Under the pieces are notes generated by a model. The model did no database searches. It saw nothing but the letters and a program-made list of their open reading frames with translations, and was not told the DNA's origin. A program made the translations under genes and the position numbers. 64,000 nucleotides of DNA from Thiohalocapsa sp. (GTDB taxonomy: Bacteria; Pseudomonadota; Gammaproteobacteria; Chromatiales; Chromatiaceae): NCBI GenBank assembly GCA_021736785.1, contig JAIPFF010000021.1, forward strand, positions 21,742 through 85,741, given 5' to 3'. Within the stretch, counting starts at the first letter, position 1. Each line of letters starts with the position of its first letter. Positions 28,022-37,706 of the stretch are shown in pieces.

Positions 28022-29428
28022 ATGCCTTTCATCCCCCACACGCAAGAAGACGTCGAGGCGATGCTCGCCAAGATCGGCGTCGACTCCATCGACGACCTGT
28101 TCGACGAGATTCCCGCCGAGTTGCTGGCCGGAGGGCTGGACGGCATTCCCTCCGGCCTGTCGGAAATGGAGATCACGCGGCTGATGCAGGCCCGCGCCCG
28201 CGAGGACGGCCAGCCGCTATGCTTCATCGGCGCCGGGGCCTACGAGCACCATATCCCGGCCGCCGTCTGGCAAATCACCACCCGCGGCGAGTTCTACAGC
28301 GCTTACACGCCCTATCAGGCAGAAGCCAGCCAGGGTACACTGCAAGTGCTCTACGAGTTCCAGTCGATGATGACGGCCTTGACCGCCCTCGACGTCTCCA
28401 ACGCCTCGCTCTACGACGGCGCCTCCGCACTGGCCGAGGCCGTGCTCATGGCCGTTCGAGCGAACCGCAAGGTGAATTCCAAGCGGGTATTGATGCCCCG
28501 AACCGTGCATCCCTCTTACCGCCGTACGGTGCAGAGCATCGTGCGCCATCAGGGGATCGAGGTGGTGGAGATCCCGTTCGATCGCAAGGGCGGTCATACG
28601 TCGCTCGCGCAGTTGGAGGCCTTGGCCGGCGATCCTTTCGCCGCACTGGTGATCCCGCAGCCGAACTTCTTCGGCGTGCTCGAAGACGTGGACGCGTTGA
28701 CCGATTGGGCCCACGCGCGCGACGCACTGGTGATCGGCGTCGTCAATCCGGTCGCACTCGCGCTGTTGTCGCCGCCCGGGGATTGGGGCAGCGCCGGTGC
28801 CGACATCGCCTGCGGCGAAGGGCAGCCGCTGGGCATACCGCTGGCATCCGGAGGGCCTTATCTCGGCTTCCTCTGCTGCAAGCAGCCTTACCTGCGACAG
28901 TTGCCCGGGCGGATCGCCGGAAAGACCGTCGACCTCGACGGTAAAGAGGGCTATACACTGACGCTGCAGGCACGCGAGCAGCATATCCGCCGCTCCAAGG
29001 CCACCTCCAACATCTGCACCAACCAAGGACTGCTGGTCACCGCGGCCACCATCCACATGGCGATGCTGGGGGCGGACGGTCTCGAGGGCGTGGCCGCCGC
29101 CTGTCACTCGAACACCGCCAAGCTCGCGGACATGCTGTGCGCCGTTCCCGGCGTCGAGCCGCTGTTCGATCGTCCCTGCTTTCACGAGCGCGCGCTGCGG
29201 CTTCCGGCACCCGCCGCCGACGTGCTGCGCTCGCTCGCCGCGCACGACATTCTCGGCGGCTTCGATCTGGGCAGCGAGTACCCGGAACTGGAGCCGGCCG
29301 TGCTGGTGTGCGCGACGGAGATGCGAACCGACGAGGATCTGGCCGCGTTCCGCGACGAGTTGGCTCGCGTCATCGGCGACGCGCAGTCCGGCACGCCGTC
29401 CGCCGGAGCCCAAGTCGTGAATGCGTAA
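28022..29428 (+). CDS. gcvPA: Glycine dehydrogenase (decarboxylating) subunit 1
   Basis: The 468-residue protein is the N-terminal half of the split P protein, which decarboxylates glycine with PLP supplied by the other subunit. It starts [19 protein letters not shown], the standard GcvPA N-terminus, so the longer open frame reaching back into gcvH is discarded. Segments such as [22 protein letters not shown] and [10 protein letters not shown] are conserved. The two-subunit form is common in purple sulfur bacteria. Confidence 0.96.
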   Translation: MPFIPHTQEDVEAMLAKIGVDSIDDLFDEIPAELLAGGLDGIPSGLSEMEITRLMQARAREDGQPLCFIGAGAYEHHIPAAVWQITTRGEFYSAYTPYQAEASQGTLQVLYEFQSMMTALTALDVSNASLYDGASALAEAVLMAVRANRKVNSKRVLMPRTVHPSYRRTVQSIVRHQGIEVVEIPFDRKGGHTSLAQLEALAGDPFAALVIPQPNFFGVLEDVDALTDWAHARDALVIGVVNPVALALLSPPGDWGSAGADIACGEGQPLGIPLASGGPYLGFLCCKQPYLRQLPGRIAGKTVDLDGKEGYTLTLQAREQHIRRSKATSNICTNQGLLVTAATIHMAMLGADGLEGVAAACHSNTAKLADMLCAVPGVEPLFDRPCFHERALRLPAPAADVLRSLAAHDILGGFDLGSEYPELEPAVLVCATEMRTDEDLAAFRDELARVIGDAQSGTPSAGAQVVNA

Positions 29429-29512
29429 CGAGCGATTCGGCACGGTCACGGCCATGCCGCGACCGTCCCCCGACGGACCCGACCGACACAACCCCGACAC
29501 CGGAGACGCCCC

Positions 29513-30013
29513 ATGGCCCAGACCGCATTGAAAGGTAACCCCGTCAACCTCACCGGCGACATGCCCGCCGTCGGAGCCCCGGCGCCCGACTTCGAGCTCG
29601 TCGCCGGCGATCTCTCCGACAAGTCGCTCGCCGACTTTGCCGGCAAAAAGAGGCTGCTGAACATCGTGCCGAGCCTCGACACCGATGTCTGCGCGACCTC
29701 GACGCGCAAGTTCAACGAGCACTTCAGCGGCCGTTCCGACGCGGTCTGCCTGGTGGTGTCGGCGGATCTCCCGTTCGCGTCCGGGCGCTTCTGCAGCACC
29801 GAGGGGCTGGACAACGTGCATCCGCTGTCGATGATGCGCTCGCGCAATTTCGCCAAGGATTACGGCGTGCTGATCGCCGATGGCCCGCTGGCCGGCATCA
29901 CTGCCCGGGCGGTGGTGGTCATCGACGCGAACGACAAGGTGATCCACACCGAGCTGGTGCCCGAGATCACGCAGGAGCCGGACTACGAGGCCGCCCTGAA
30001 AGCACTGGGGTAA
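29513..30013 (+). CDS. tpx: Thiol peroxidase
   Basis: The 166-residue atypical 2-Cys peroxiredoxin reduces H2O2 and alkyl peroxides using thioredoxin. The peroxidatic Cys60 is in [16 protein letters not shown] and the resolving Cys94 in GRFCSTEG, almost the same spacing as in E. coli Tpx. It is inserted between gcvPA and gcvPB on the same strand and shares the transcription unit; this placement is unusual. Confidence 0.96.
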   Translation: MAQTALKGNPVNLTGDMPAVGAPAPDFELVAGDLSDKSLADFAGKKRLLNIVPSLDTDVCATSTRKFNEHFSGRSDAVCLVVSADLPFASGRFCSTEGLDNVHPLSMMRSRNFAKDYGVLIADGPLAGITARAVVVIDANDKVIHTELVPEITQEPDYEAALKALG

Positions 30014-30257
30014 GGCGCCCGAGCCCGAAAGCACCGGACCCGGCAGCACCGCAACAGGCCATCGGGCCGATGTGCCGGGGCTCGGCCCGCCCCGGGCGGC
30101 GCCCCCGATGGGGAGGCCGCGACGCCCGACGGCGGCGCCGCGGCCGGCGCCGAGTTTCGTTCCGATTCGGGAACCGCCGCCGGGCGCACGGCCGGGAGCG
30201 GCAAAGCAGCGCCTACGACGGCGCATAGACGACGACCACGCAACAGTGAGCGCGCAC

Positions 30258-31721
30258 ATGCTGATTTACGAGCAATCGCGAGCCGGGCGCCGGGCGACGG
30301 CGCAGGCACCTTCGGAAACCGCCCCCGTGGATCATTTGCCGGCGGCGCTGCGCAGAAAGCGCCGCCCGGACTTGCCGCAGGTGTCGGAGCTGCAGGCCGT
30401 GCGTCACTATACCCGGCTGTCGCAAAAGAATTTCTCCATCGACACGCAGTTCTATCCGCTCGGCTCCTGCACGATGAAGTACAACCCGCGCGCCTGCAAC
30501 AGCCTGGCCTCGCTGCCCGGCTTCCTGGCGCGCCACCCCGCGGCCCCGGCGACCCACAGCCAGGGCATCATGGCCTGCCTGCTCGAGCTGCAGGACATGC
30601 TGAAGTTCGTCACCGGTATGCACGCCGTGTCGCTGGCGCCGGCCGCCGGCGCCCAGGGCGAGCTGGCCGGCGTGCTGATGATCCGCGCCTATCACGACGC
30701 CCGCGGCGACCACGAGCGGCGCGAGATCCTGGTACCCGACGCCGCCCACGGCACCAACCCCGCGTCCGCGATCATGGCCGGCTTCCAGGTGCGGGAGATC
30801 CCCACCGGCAGCAACGGCGACGTGGACATCGACGCGCTGCGCGCCGCGGTCGGCCCCCGCACCGCGGGCATCATGCTGACCAATCCCAGCACCGTCGGCG
30901 TCTTCGACCGCAACATCCAGGCCATCGCCGAGACCGTGCACGCCGCCGGCGGGCTGCTCTACTACGACGGCGCCAACCTGAACGCGATCCTCGGCAAGGT
31001 GCGTCCGGGCGACATGGGCTTCGATGTCATTCACATGAACCTGCACAAGACCTTCTCGACCCCCCACGGCGGCGGCGGTCCGGGTGCCGGGCCGGTGGGT
31101 GTCTCCAAGCGGCTGGAGCCCTATCTGCCCGTGCCGCTGGTGTCTCGCGACGGCGATCGGTACCGCTGGCTCACCGAGCGCGACCGGCCGGAGAGCATCG
31201 GGCGCATGACTGCCTTCGGCGGCAATATGGGCATTCTGCTGCGGGCCTACATCTATGCCCGTCTGCTCGGCGCCGAAGGCATGCGCCGGGTGGCCGAATA
31301 CGCGACGCTGAATGCCAACTATCTGCTCTCCTGCCTGCGCGAGGCCGGTTTTCAGCCCGCTTATCCGCAGCGCCGCGCAAGCCACGAGTTCATCGTCACC
31401 CTCAAGCGCGAGGCCAAGGAGCTCGATGTCAACGCGATGGACTTCGCCAAGCGGCTGCTCGACTACGGTTACCACGCGCCGACCACGTACTTTCCGCTGC
31501 TGGTGCCCGAGTGCCTGCTCATCGAGCCTACCGAGAGCGAAGCAAAAGAGGATCTGGACGGGTTCGTCGACGCCATGACCCGCATCCGCGCCGAGGCCGA
31601 GTCCGAGCCGCAGATGGTCAAGGGTGCGCCATACAAACTTCCGGTCCGCCGGCTCGATGATGTGCGCGCAGCGCGCCAATTGGATCTCGCTTGGCGGGGC
31701 GGCACCGAAGCCGGTCAGTGA
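30258..31721 (+). CDS. gcvPB: Glycine dehydrogenase (decarboxylating) subunit 2
   Basis: The 487-residue C-terminal half of split P protein carries the PLP lysine in [18 protein letters not shown]. Other conserved blocks are [14 protein letters not shown] and [12 protein letters not shown] chose the ATG at 30258 ([12 protein letters not shown]) because it matches the family; an in-frame GTG 12 bases upstream is possible and neither has a strong ribosome-binding site. The region before it (30014-30257) is a GC-rich spacer after tpx. Confidence 0.96.
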   Translation: MLIYEQSRAGRRATAQAPSETAPVDHLPAALRRKRRPDLPQVSELQAVRHYTRLSQKNFSIDTQFYPLGSCTMKYNPRACNSLASLPGFLARHPAAPATHSQGIMACLLELQDMLKFVTGMHAVSLAPAAGAQGELAGVLMIRAYHDARGDHERREILVPDAAHGTNPASAIMAGFQVREIPTGSNGDVDIDALRAAVGPRTAGIMLTNPSTVGVFDRNIQAIAETVHAAGGLLYYDGANLNAILGKVRPGDMGFDVIHMNLHKTFSTPHGGGGPGAGPVGVSKRLEPYLPVPLVSRDGDRYRWLTERDRPESIGRMTAFGGNMGILLRAYIYARLLGAEGMRRVAEYATLNANYLLSCLREAGFQPAYPQRRASHEFIVTLKREAKELDVNAMDFAKRLLDYGYHAPTTYFPLLVPECLLIEPTESEAKEDLDGFVDAMTRIRAEAESEPQMVKGAPYKLPVRRLDDVRAARQLDLAWRGGTEAGQ

Positions 31722-31957
31722 CCAAAGCGGGCGGCGTCGCGAAGGCGCCCGGCCCGCTCCGAGGTCGCCCCCTCCGAGGTCCCCGGGCCCGGCGCGTCCT
31801 GCCGACACGAACGGCTGCCCGGAGCGCGGCTCGCTCGGCCCGGTGCGGGGTGTACCGAGCCGCGATGCATGTCCGTGCCGTTGCGGCATCGCCCGCCTCG
31901 CGATGACCTGCGCCGGGCACCATTTCCGCCACAACGCCGAGACGACGGAGCCACTCG

Positions 31958-32329
31958 ATGGCTTACCAAAATGCCAAGGGCTGGCGACGGGTCGTTAACG
32001 CCTTCGGTTACTCGATGCGCGGGCTCAAGGCCTGCTACGAGCTCGAAGAGGCCTTCCGCCAAGAGGTCTTCGTGCTGATCCCGCTCGTGCCCGTCGGCCT
32101 CTGGCTCGGCGACACACCCGTGGAACGCGCGATGCTGGTGGGCAGTCTCATGCTGGTGCCGATCGTCGAACTGTTGAATTCGGCCATCGAGGCCAACGTC
32201 GACCGCGTCGGTCTCGAGCGGCACGAGCTCTCCAAGCGGGCCAAGGACATCGCATCGGCGGCGGTATTTACGAGTATTCTGTTTGCCGCCGTGATCTGGG
32301 CATTAATCCTGCTGCCGAAATGGCTGTGA
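31958..32329 (+). CDS. dgkA: Diacylglycerol kinase
   Basis: The 123-residue membrane enzyme phosphorylates diacylglycerol in phospholipid recycling. It has the amphipathic N-terminus (RVVNAFGYSMRGLKACYELEEAFRQE), three hydrophobic helices and the catalytic segment VELLNSAIEANVDRVG. Length matches E. coli DgkA (122). It lies 236 nt after gcvPB and 153 nt before moaB. Confidence 0.96.
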   Translation: MAYQNAKGWRRVVNAFGYSMRGLKACYELEEAFRQEVFVLIPLVPVGLWLGDTPVERAMLVGSLMLVPIVELLNSAIEANVDRVGLERHELSKRAKDIASAAVFTSILFAAVIWALILLPKWL

Positions 32330-32482
32330 ACCGGCGGCGGGCTCGGGCGGGTTCCGGGCACGTCGGGCGCACGACCGCCGCACCGCCCGCGTGCGAGCCC
32401 GGCCGCCGCGGCCGCCGGGCTCGGTCCGGGCTAACCGCCGCCCGCGGACGACGTTTCATTCTGATGACTGTGGCACCGCACA

Positions 32483-33013
32483 ATGAGTCAAACCCCGGAC
32501 AATGCGGCCTTCATGCCGCTCGATATTGCGATTCTGACCGTCTCCGACAGCCGAACCGAAGCCGACGACACCTCCGGGCACCTGCTGCGCGACAGCGTGG
32601 CGGCGGCCGGGCACCGGATCGCGGCCAAGGAGATCAGCCCCGACGATGTCTACAGGCTGCGCGCAATCTTCTCGCGCTGGATCGCCGACCCCGGCGTCCG
32701 TGTGATCATCAGCACCGGCGGCACCGGTCTGACCGGCCGCGACAGCACCCCTGAAGCGGTTGCGGCTTTGCTCGATAAGCCCATCGACGGTTTCGGCGAG
32801 CTGTTCCGACAGCTCTCCTATCGCGATATCGGCGCGTCCACGGTCCAATCCCGCGCCGTGGCGGGCCTGGCCAACGGCACGCTGATCTTCTGCCTGCCCG
32901 GCTCCACGGGCGCCTGCCGGACTGCCTGGGACGAGATCCTCGGGCCGCAGCTCGACAGCCGCACCCGGCCATGCAATTTCGCGCAGCTGATCGCGCGCTT
33001 CGGTGAGCGCTGA
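32483..33013 (+). CDS. moaB: Molybdenum cofactor biosynthesis protein B
   Basis: The 176-residue MoaB/MogA-fold protein acts in adenylylation of molybdopterin. Motifs: [37 protein letters not shown] and [18 protein letters not shown]. It starts moaB-moeA-moaD, with moeA starting one base after its stop codon. Confidence 0.95.
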   Translation: MSQTPDNAAFMPLDIAILTVSDSRTEADDTSGHLLRDSVAAAGHRIAAKEISPDDVYRLRAIFSRWIADPGVRVIISTGGTGLTGRDSTPEAVAALLDKPIDGFGELFRQLSYRDIGASTVQSRAVAGLANGTLIFCLPGSTGACRTAWDEILGPQLDSRTRPCNFAQLIARFGER

Positions 33014-33014
33014 C

Positions 33015-34277
33015 ATGTCCGCCGCCGGCAACCACAACGATTGCGACGCCGGGCCGCAGCGCACGAAACCCCTCGGCGTGGAACAGGCCCTGGAGGTTCT
33101 CCTGGCGCGTGCCCGACCGTTGACCGAGACCGAAACGCTGCCGCTGGCCCGGTCGCGGGGGCGTGTGCTCGCCGAGCCGCTCGCAAGCACCGTCGACCTG
33201 CCGCCCTGGGACAACAGCGCAATGGATGGCTATGCGCTGCGCGCGGAGGATGCAGCAACGACGCAGGGAAGGCTGCCGGTCTCGCAACGCGTGCCCGCGG
33301 GCAGCTCTGCCGAGCCCCTCGTCCCCCGCACCGCGGCCCGCATTTTCACCGGTGCGCCCGTGCCGGCGCATGCCGACACCGTCGTCGTGCAGGAGAGCTG
33401 CCAACGTGACGGCGACGTGGTGATCGTGCCCGCGGCACTCGAGCGGGGTGCCAACATCCGCCGCCGCGCCGAAGACGTTCGTGCCGGCGACACGGTCATC
33501 GCCGCCGGCACCCGGCTCAGCACCCAGCAGCTGGGCCTGGCCGCTTCGGTGGGCGCGGCGCGGGTCCGCGTCTATCGGCGCCTGCGGGTGGCGTTCTTCG
33601 CCAGCGGCGATGAACTGACCATGCCCGGCGAGCCACTCTCCCCGGGCAAGATCTACAACTCCAACCGCTTCCTGTTCCAAGGACTGCTCGAAGATTTGGG
33701 CTGCGATGTCATCGACCTCGGAACGGTGCCGGATACATTCGACGCCACCGCCGAGGCACTGCGCCGGGGTGCCGAGCAGGCCGACCTGGTGATGGCCAGC
33801 GGCGGTGTGTCCGTGGGCGAGGAAGACCATGTCCGGCCCGCCGTGCAGCAGATCGGGACGCTCGATCTATGGAACGTCGCCATGCGCCCCGGCAAGCCGC
33901 TGGCGTTCGGCCACATCGGCGACACGCCGTTCATCGGCAGTCCGGGCAACCCGGTTTCTTTGTTCGTCACCTTCTGTCTGTTCGCCCGGCCCTTTATCCT
34001 GCGCATGCAAGGCGTCGAGCGCGGCCTCGTTCCTAACGCGCTGCGTGTTCGCGCCGGCTTCGATTGGCCGACCCCCGGCAAGCGCCGCGAGTACCATCGG
34101 GCCAGGATCACGACCGGCGCCGACGGCATACCGGTGGCCGAGATCTTCGAGAGCCGCTCGTCGGCCTCGCTGCGCTCGCTGGCCTGGGCCGGCGGCTTGG
34201 TCGACATCGCGGCCGGCACGACAGTGACAGCCGGCGACAGCGTCGTATTCCTTCCCCTTTGCGAGCTGCTCGGATGA
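33015..34277 (+). CDS. moeA: Molybdopterin molybdenumtransferase
   Basis: The 420-residue enzyme inserts molybdate into adenylated molybdopterin. Conserved blocks are LPPWDNSAMDGYALR, RIFTGAPVPAHADTVV, ASGGVSVGEEDHV and GSPGNPVSLFVTF. I place the start at ATG 33015, one base after the moaB stop, with GGTGAG about nine bases upstream; an in-frame GTG at 33003 would add four residues. The stop overlaps moaD by ATGA. Confidence 0.95.
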   Translation: MSAAGNHNDCDAGPQRTKPLGVEQALEVLLARARPLTETETLPLARSRGRVLAEPLASTVDLPPWDNSAMDGYALRAEDAATTQGRLPVSQRVPAGSSAEPLVPRTAARIFTGAPVPAHADTVVVQESCQRDGDVVIVPAALERGANIRRRAEDVRAGDTVIAAGTRLSTQQLGLAASVGAARVRVYRRLRVAFFASGDELTMPGEPLSPGKIYNSNRFLFQGLLEDLGCDVIDLGTVPDTFDATAEALRRGAEQADLVMASGGVSVGEEDHVRPAVQQIGTLDLWNVAMRPGKPLAFGHIGDTPFIGSPGNPVSLFVTFCLFARPFILRMQGVERGLVPNALRVRAGFDWPTPGKRREYHRARITTGADGIPVAEIFESRSSASLRSLAWAGGLVDIAAGTTVTAGDSVVFLPLCELLG

Positions 34278-34525
34278 TTCGCGTACTTTTTTTCGCAAGC
34301 CTGCGGGAGCGTCTCGGCACCGCGCAGGAGTCCATCGCCGCCGACGGCATCGCCAGCGTCGCCGACGTGATTTCCCGGCTGCGCGCCGCCGACCCCGCCC
34401 GTGCGGAGGCGTTGTCGCCGCAGCAGGCCGTCATCGCCGCCGTTAATCAGGAAATGGCCCGCGCCGATACGCCGGTGGCCGACGGCGACGAAGTGGCTTT
34501 TTTCCCGCCCGTCACCGGCGGCTGA
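34274..34525 (+). CDS. moaD: Molybdopterin synthase sulfur carrier subunit
   Basis: The 83-residue ubiquitin-fold protein ends in the required Gly-Gly (FPPVTGG), which is thiocarboxylated to donate sulfur to precursor Z. The start (MIRVLFFASLRERLG) overlaps the moeA stop by ATGA. moaE is not in the window. Confidence 0.95.
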   Translation: MIRVLFFASLRERLGTAQESIAADGIASVADVISRLRAADPARAEALSPQQAVIAAVNQEMARADTPVADGDEVAFFPPVTGG

Positions 34526-34687
34526 AGGCATCGCCGACCGCATCCGGGATGGCTCGGCCCGGCGCGCCGGGCGAATTCCCGCCCAATCGGCGATGGCGTC
34601 TCCTGCATGGTCTAGACTCAGTTCCGAAGGCTGCACCGCAGCCGCGCCCGAACCCACGGAACAGCAGAGAATCCGCACAGCCCCGAA

Positions 34688-35755
34688 GTGAGCACGCCCA
34701 ACGCTTCAGAACGCTTTCTGGTTTTCGCCGCCGGCGAGCATCGCTACGCCCTATCGGCGGACTGCGTTCGCGAAACCCTCTCGCTGCCGCGACTGACGGC
34801 ACTCGACGATACGCCGCCATGGGTGCTGGGTGCGTTCGACCTACGCGGCGAGTTGGCGCCGTTGGTCAGTATCGAGGTTTGCCTGGGCGCTCCGACACCG
34901 AGCGCGACCGCGGCGGACCTGGCCATCGTCGCCGATATGGGCGGCCATCCCGTGGCACTGCACGCGCACGCACTGTGCGGACTTTGCCGCGCCGTGCGCA
35001 TGGCGACGCCCGCGGCCGACGCGGACGGCCCGGAGATCCGCCGGCCGCGCTGGCACATTGCGTTGGCGGACGGAACGGCGCCGGTCGTGACCGAGTCCTG
35101 CCTGCGCGTCGGTGCGCACGAGATTCTCGACACGCGGGTGACGCCCGAGGCGCGCCTCGCCGCCTTCGAGCGGAGCCTCGGCGCCGACGGCCGCGACCTG
35201 CTCGACGAGCGCGCGCATCGATTCGGCGAGCTCACGGCCGATCACAGCCGAAAACCCCGGTGGCCGTTCTTGCAGGTACTGATCGGCGGCGAGCGCTTTG
35301 CGTTCTCGGCATCGGATTCGGTGGCATTTTCCAGCATCCGCGCCGGCTCCGGCAGTGGATCTGCCGCGTCGGCGGCACAATCGGCGCCAGCGCCGGCGGC
35401 GGCGCCCGCCGACACACGAGACCGCCTCCGCTGCACCGTGCAGTCAGGTCAACTGCCGCCCGTGTTCGATGTCCGGCCTACGCTGGGGATCACCCGCCAT
35501 GCGCAATGGCGGCCACGCCAAGCTGTATTGATCGATCTCGCCGGTGAACAGCGCGCCATCGCCGTGGACGCCATCGAGCATTTCCTGCATGCACGCCCCC
35601 GTGACGCCTCGCTGCTCCCGGCCTCGCTGCGCGCGCGCCTTCTGCACTGGATCACCGGCGCCATCCAGGGCGAAGACCGTCTGCTGCCCATCGTCGATCC
35701 GGTAGAACTGCTCAGCGAAGCGGAGCCGGGCAACGATCTCGCTCCCGGTCACTGA
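34688..35755 (+). CDS. Protein with two CheW-like domains
   Basis: The 355-residue product starts at GTG. Residues about 8-150 (FLVFAAGEHRYALSADCVRETL, VLGAFDLRGELAPLVSIE) and about 195-345 (FLQVLIGGERFAFS, HAQWRPRQAVLIDLAGEQRAIAVDAIEHFL, ILPIVDP-like end) both resemble CheW domains, joined by an Ala/Ser/Pro-rich linker (about 217-238). CheW domains link receptors to CheA kinases. No other chemotaxis gene is nearby, so its partner is unknown. It follows moaD by 162 nt. Confidence 0.72.
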   Translation: MSTPNASERFLVFAAGEHRYALSADCVRETLSLPRLTALDDTPPWVLGAFDLRGELAPLVSIEVCLGAPTPSATAADLAIVADMGGHPVALHAHALCGLCRAVRMATPAADADGPEIRRPRWHIALADGTAPVVTESCLRVGAHEILDTRVTPEARLAAFERSLGADGRDLLDERAHRFGELTADHSRKPRWPFLQVLIGGERFAFSASDSVAFSSIRAGSGSGSAASAAQSAPAPAAAPADTRDRLRCTVQSGQLPPVFDVRPTLGITRHAQWRPRQAVLIDLAGEQRAIAVDAIEHFLHARPRDASLLPASLRARLLHWITGAIQGEDRLLPIVDPVELLSEAEPGNDLAPGH

Positions 35756-36071
35756 TTCCTTCACCAATCCCCGCCATTCGTCAGCGCTTCGGCGCAATCC
35801 GATCGACCGGGCGTCGAAAGACCCCGCCGGTTGATGCGCATGCGCCTTCTCCGGTACCGACGCCCGCCGTCCGATCAGCGGTCGAAAACGCGCTTGACGC
35901 ACAATGCCAGCGCTCTATAGTCAGCTTTAAGGCCGGACACTGATGTGGATATAAAAATTTTTGATCCGTTGCGCACCCCCGACCGTCTCCGCGGACACCG
36001 ACCGCGTCCATCGGATGACCAATCGTCATAACCATTGTCGAGCACCACTGCCGCACCAAGGAGATGCAGCC
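35756..36071 (+). other. Upstream region of the DsrC-like gene
   Basis: This 316-bp gap holds a good sigma70-type promoter at 35894-35921 and an AT-rich patch (about 35948-35970) inside the predicted leader of about 145 nt. No other gene is supported. Confidence 0.6.
35894..35921 (+). promoter_or_regulatory. Sigma70-type promoter for the DsrC-like gene
   Basis: TTGACG (35894-35899) and TATAGT (35916-35921) are separated by 16 bp. Both differ from consensus by one base. It points toward the gene at 36072, giving a leader of about 145 nt. Confidence 0.65.
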
Positions 36072-36416
36072 ATGAGCAAGCAGCTTGCACGCCGTCGCTT
36101 CACGTCCATTCACCAACCATTGCCGATGGACAACGACGGATTCCTGACCGACCCGTCTCTTTGGAGCGAGACCATGGCTTGCCTGATCACCGCGATGGAT
36201 GGCAGAGGCACGTTGGAGCGCGAGCACTGGACCGTCATCTACTACCTGCGCGAGCACTTTTTGACCTACAGCGCATTGCCGCCGGTGTCGCAGCTGTGCC
36301 GCACCCACGGCATGCAGCGCGAGCGCGTGAAGCAGCTCTTCGGTAGTTGCCGCGCGGCGTGGCGCACGGCGGGACTGCCGAACCCGGGCCCCGAGGCGCT
36401 GGCCTATATGACCTGA
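36072..36416 (+). CDS. DsrC/TusE-family protein lacking both conserved cysteines
   Basis: The 114-residue protein matches the DsrC/TusE fold: DNDGFLTDPSLWSETMACLI, REHWTVIYYLREHF, PPVSQLCRTHG and AGLPNPG. In DsrC the two redox cysteines sit in ACRFAGLPKPTGC; here they are replaced by Trp97 and Glu108, and the C-terminal arm ends PEALAYMT. It therefore cannot form the DsrC trisulfide or the TusE persulfide in the known way, and may be a regulatory (RspA-type) member. AAGGAGA precedes the ATG. A 15-bp tandem repeat runs across the stop codon. Confidence 0.85.
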   Translation: MSKQLARRRFTSIHQPLPMDNDGFLTDPSLWSETMACLITAMDGRGTLEREHWTVIYYLREHFLTYSALPPVSQLCRTHGMQRERVKQLFGSCRAAWRTAGLPNPGPEALAYMT

Positions 36417-36452
36417 GCCGCTATGACCTGAGCCTCGACGACCTGAGCCGCA
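36407..36452. repeat. 15-bp tandem repeat over the stop codon of the DsrC-like gene
   Basis: Three near-identical copies of about 15 bp share the core GACCTGAGCC (starting near 36411, 36426 and 36441). The first copy contains the TGA stop. It indicates local duplication at the 3' end of the gene. Confidence 0.75.
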
Positions 36453-36514
36453 GCCCGCGCGCGTGATCGATCGGCCCGGCCGGCGCGGCCATCACTGCCC
36501 GCCAACCGGCGGCT

Positions 36515-37666
36515 TCAAGCCGCGTCGCAGCGTCGGCAATCACGCACGATAGCGTGGACAAAGGCCAGCTTCTCGATGGCCGGCCCGGAGAGCACGAAAG
36601 GATAGAGATCCTGCTGACCCATGCTGCGGCTCAGGCTGTTGAGCGCAAAGGTCAGCGGCAGCCAGTCGTCCATGATCTCGGCGAAGTCCTGTACGTCGTA
36701 GGGGTCCACCTCGGGGTTCGCTTGCTGCAGGCTGCCGTCGGGAAGACGCCGCTCCACCTGCACGCCGAAGTGCTCGGCAGTCTCCAGCGTATCGAGAATA
36801 TGCAGGTAGTGGGCCCAGCTTTCCGCCCAGTCCTCCCAGGGATGGGAGCTGGCGTAGGCGCTGATGAAGCGATCCTGCCAGTCCGGCGGCGCGCTATTCG
36901 CGTAATGGGCATCGAGCGCCGCCCGATAGTCGGCGCGCTCGTCGCCGAACAGCGCCCGGAACGCGTCCTGACGATCCCCATCGCGAATAAGCACATTCCA
37001 GTAGTAATGCCCGATTTCGTGGCGGAAATGCCCGAGCAGTGTTCGATAGCGCTCCGCCATGTCGATGCGCCGGCGCTCGCGCACGGCAGCGTCGGCCTCG
37101 TCGATATTCAGCGTGATCAAACCTTCGGCATGCCCGGTGAGGACAGCCTGTCCGAGCGGCGCGTCCTGACTCGACAAGAATGCAAAAGCGAGCCCCGACA
37201 CCGGGTCTTCGAGCCGGGTTCGAAGCGGCAGCCCCAAACGCAGCAGCGAGTAGAACAGCCGGCGTTTGCTACGCTCGATGCGGAACCACTTGTCCAGATT
37301 GCCGGCTCGAGCCAGGTTCGGAATCATCTGGTTGTGACGGCAGGCGGTGCAGAATACCTGCTCGCTCGACGTCGGAACCATCCAATTGCAGACCTCGTGC
37401 CCGGAGTAATTGCCGCACTTGCGGTAGGTCCGCACCGGCTCGGTCCGTCTCTGCGAAAGCAGGCGCGAGAACAGGCCTCGCACGCTGCGCGTTGCCCGCG
37501 GTGAACGCGTGCTGTCGGGCTCGCGCCAGAGGCCGTCAGGGCCCTGCTGAAGTGCCGTCAAGCGCATCCGATCCGGCACAAAGCCGAGTGTCGCGCCGCA
37601 GTGGGTGCATACGGAATTCTCGAAGTACACGGACTGCCCGCATAGTCGGCAGCTAAACGTCTTCAT
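36515..37666 (-). CDS. Putative zinc-binding metallopeptidase
   Basis: The 383-residue protein has an N-terminal zinc ribbon (CRLCG...CTHCG), a second Cys cluster (CGNYSGHEVCNW, CTACRHNQMIPNL) and a metalloprotease motif HEIGH at residues 216-220, followed by EDWAESWAHYLHI, which provides further acidic and His ligands. This is the architecture of the 'putative zinc-binding metallopeptidase' family; substrates are unknown. I start at 37666 (MKTFSCRLCGQ); 60 codons upstream are not family-like. It lies 40 nt upstream of the exonuclease gene's stop codon region, same strand. Confidence 0.88.
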   Translation of the reverse strand: MKTFSCRLCGQSVYFENSVCTHCGATLGFVPDRMRLTALQQGPDGLWREPDSTRSPRATRSVRGLFSRLLSQRRTEPVRTYRKCGNYSGHEVCNWMVPTSSEQVFCTACRHNQMIPNLARAGNLDKWFRIERSKRRLFYSLLRLGLPLRTRLEDPVSGLAFAFLSSQDAPLGQAVLTGHAEGLITLNIDEADAAVRERRRIDMAERYRTLLGHFRHEIGHYYWNVLIRDGDRQDAFRALFGDERADYRAALDAHYANSAPPDWQDRFISAYASSHPWEDWAESWAHYLHILDTLETAEHFGVQVERRLPDGSLQQANPEVDPYDVQDFAEIMDDWLPLTFALNSLSRSMGQQDLYPFVLSGPAIEKLAFVHAIVRDCRRCDAA

Positions 37667-37706
37667 GGCAAGGTGCTCCGATGGCGGGGTGTCCGCTGGC
37701 GGCGCA

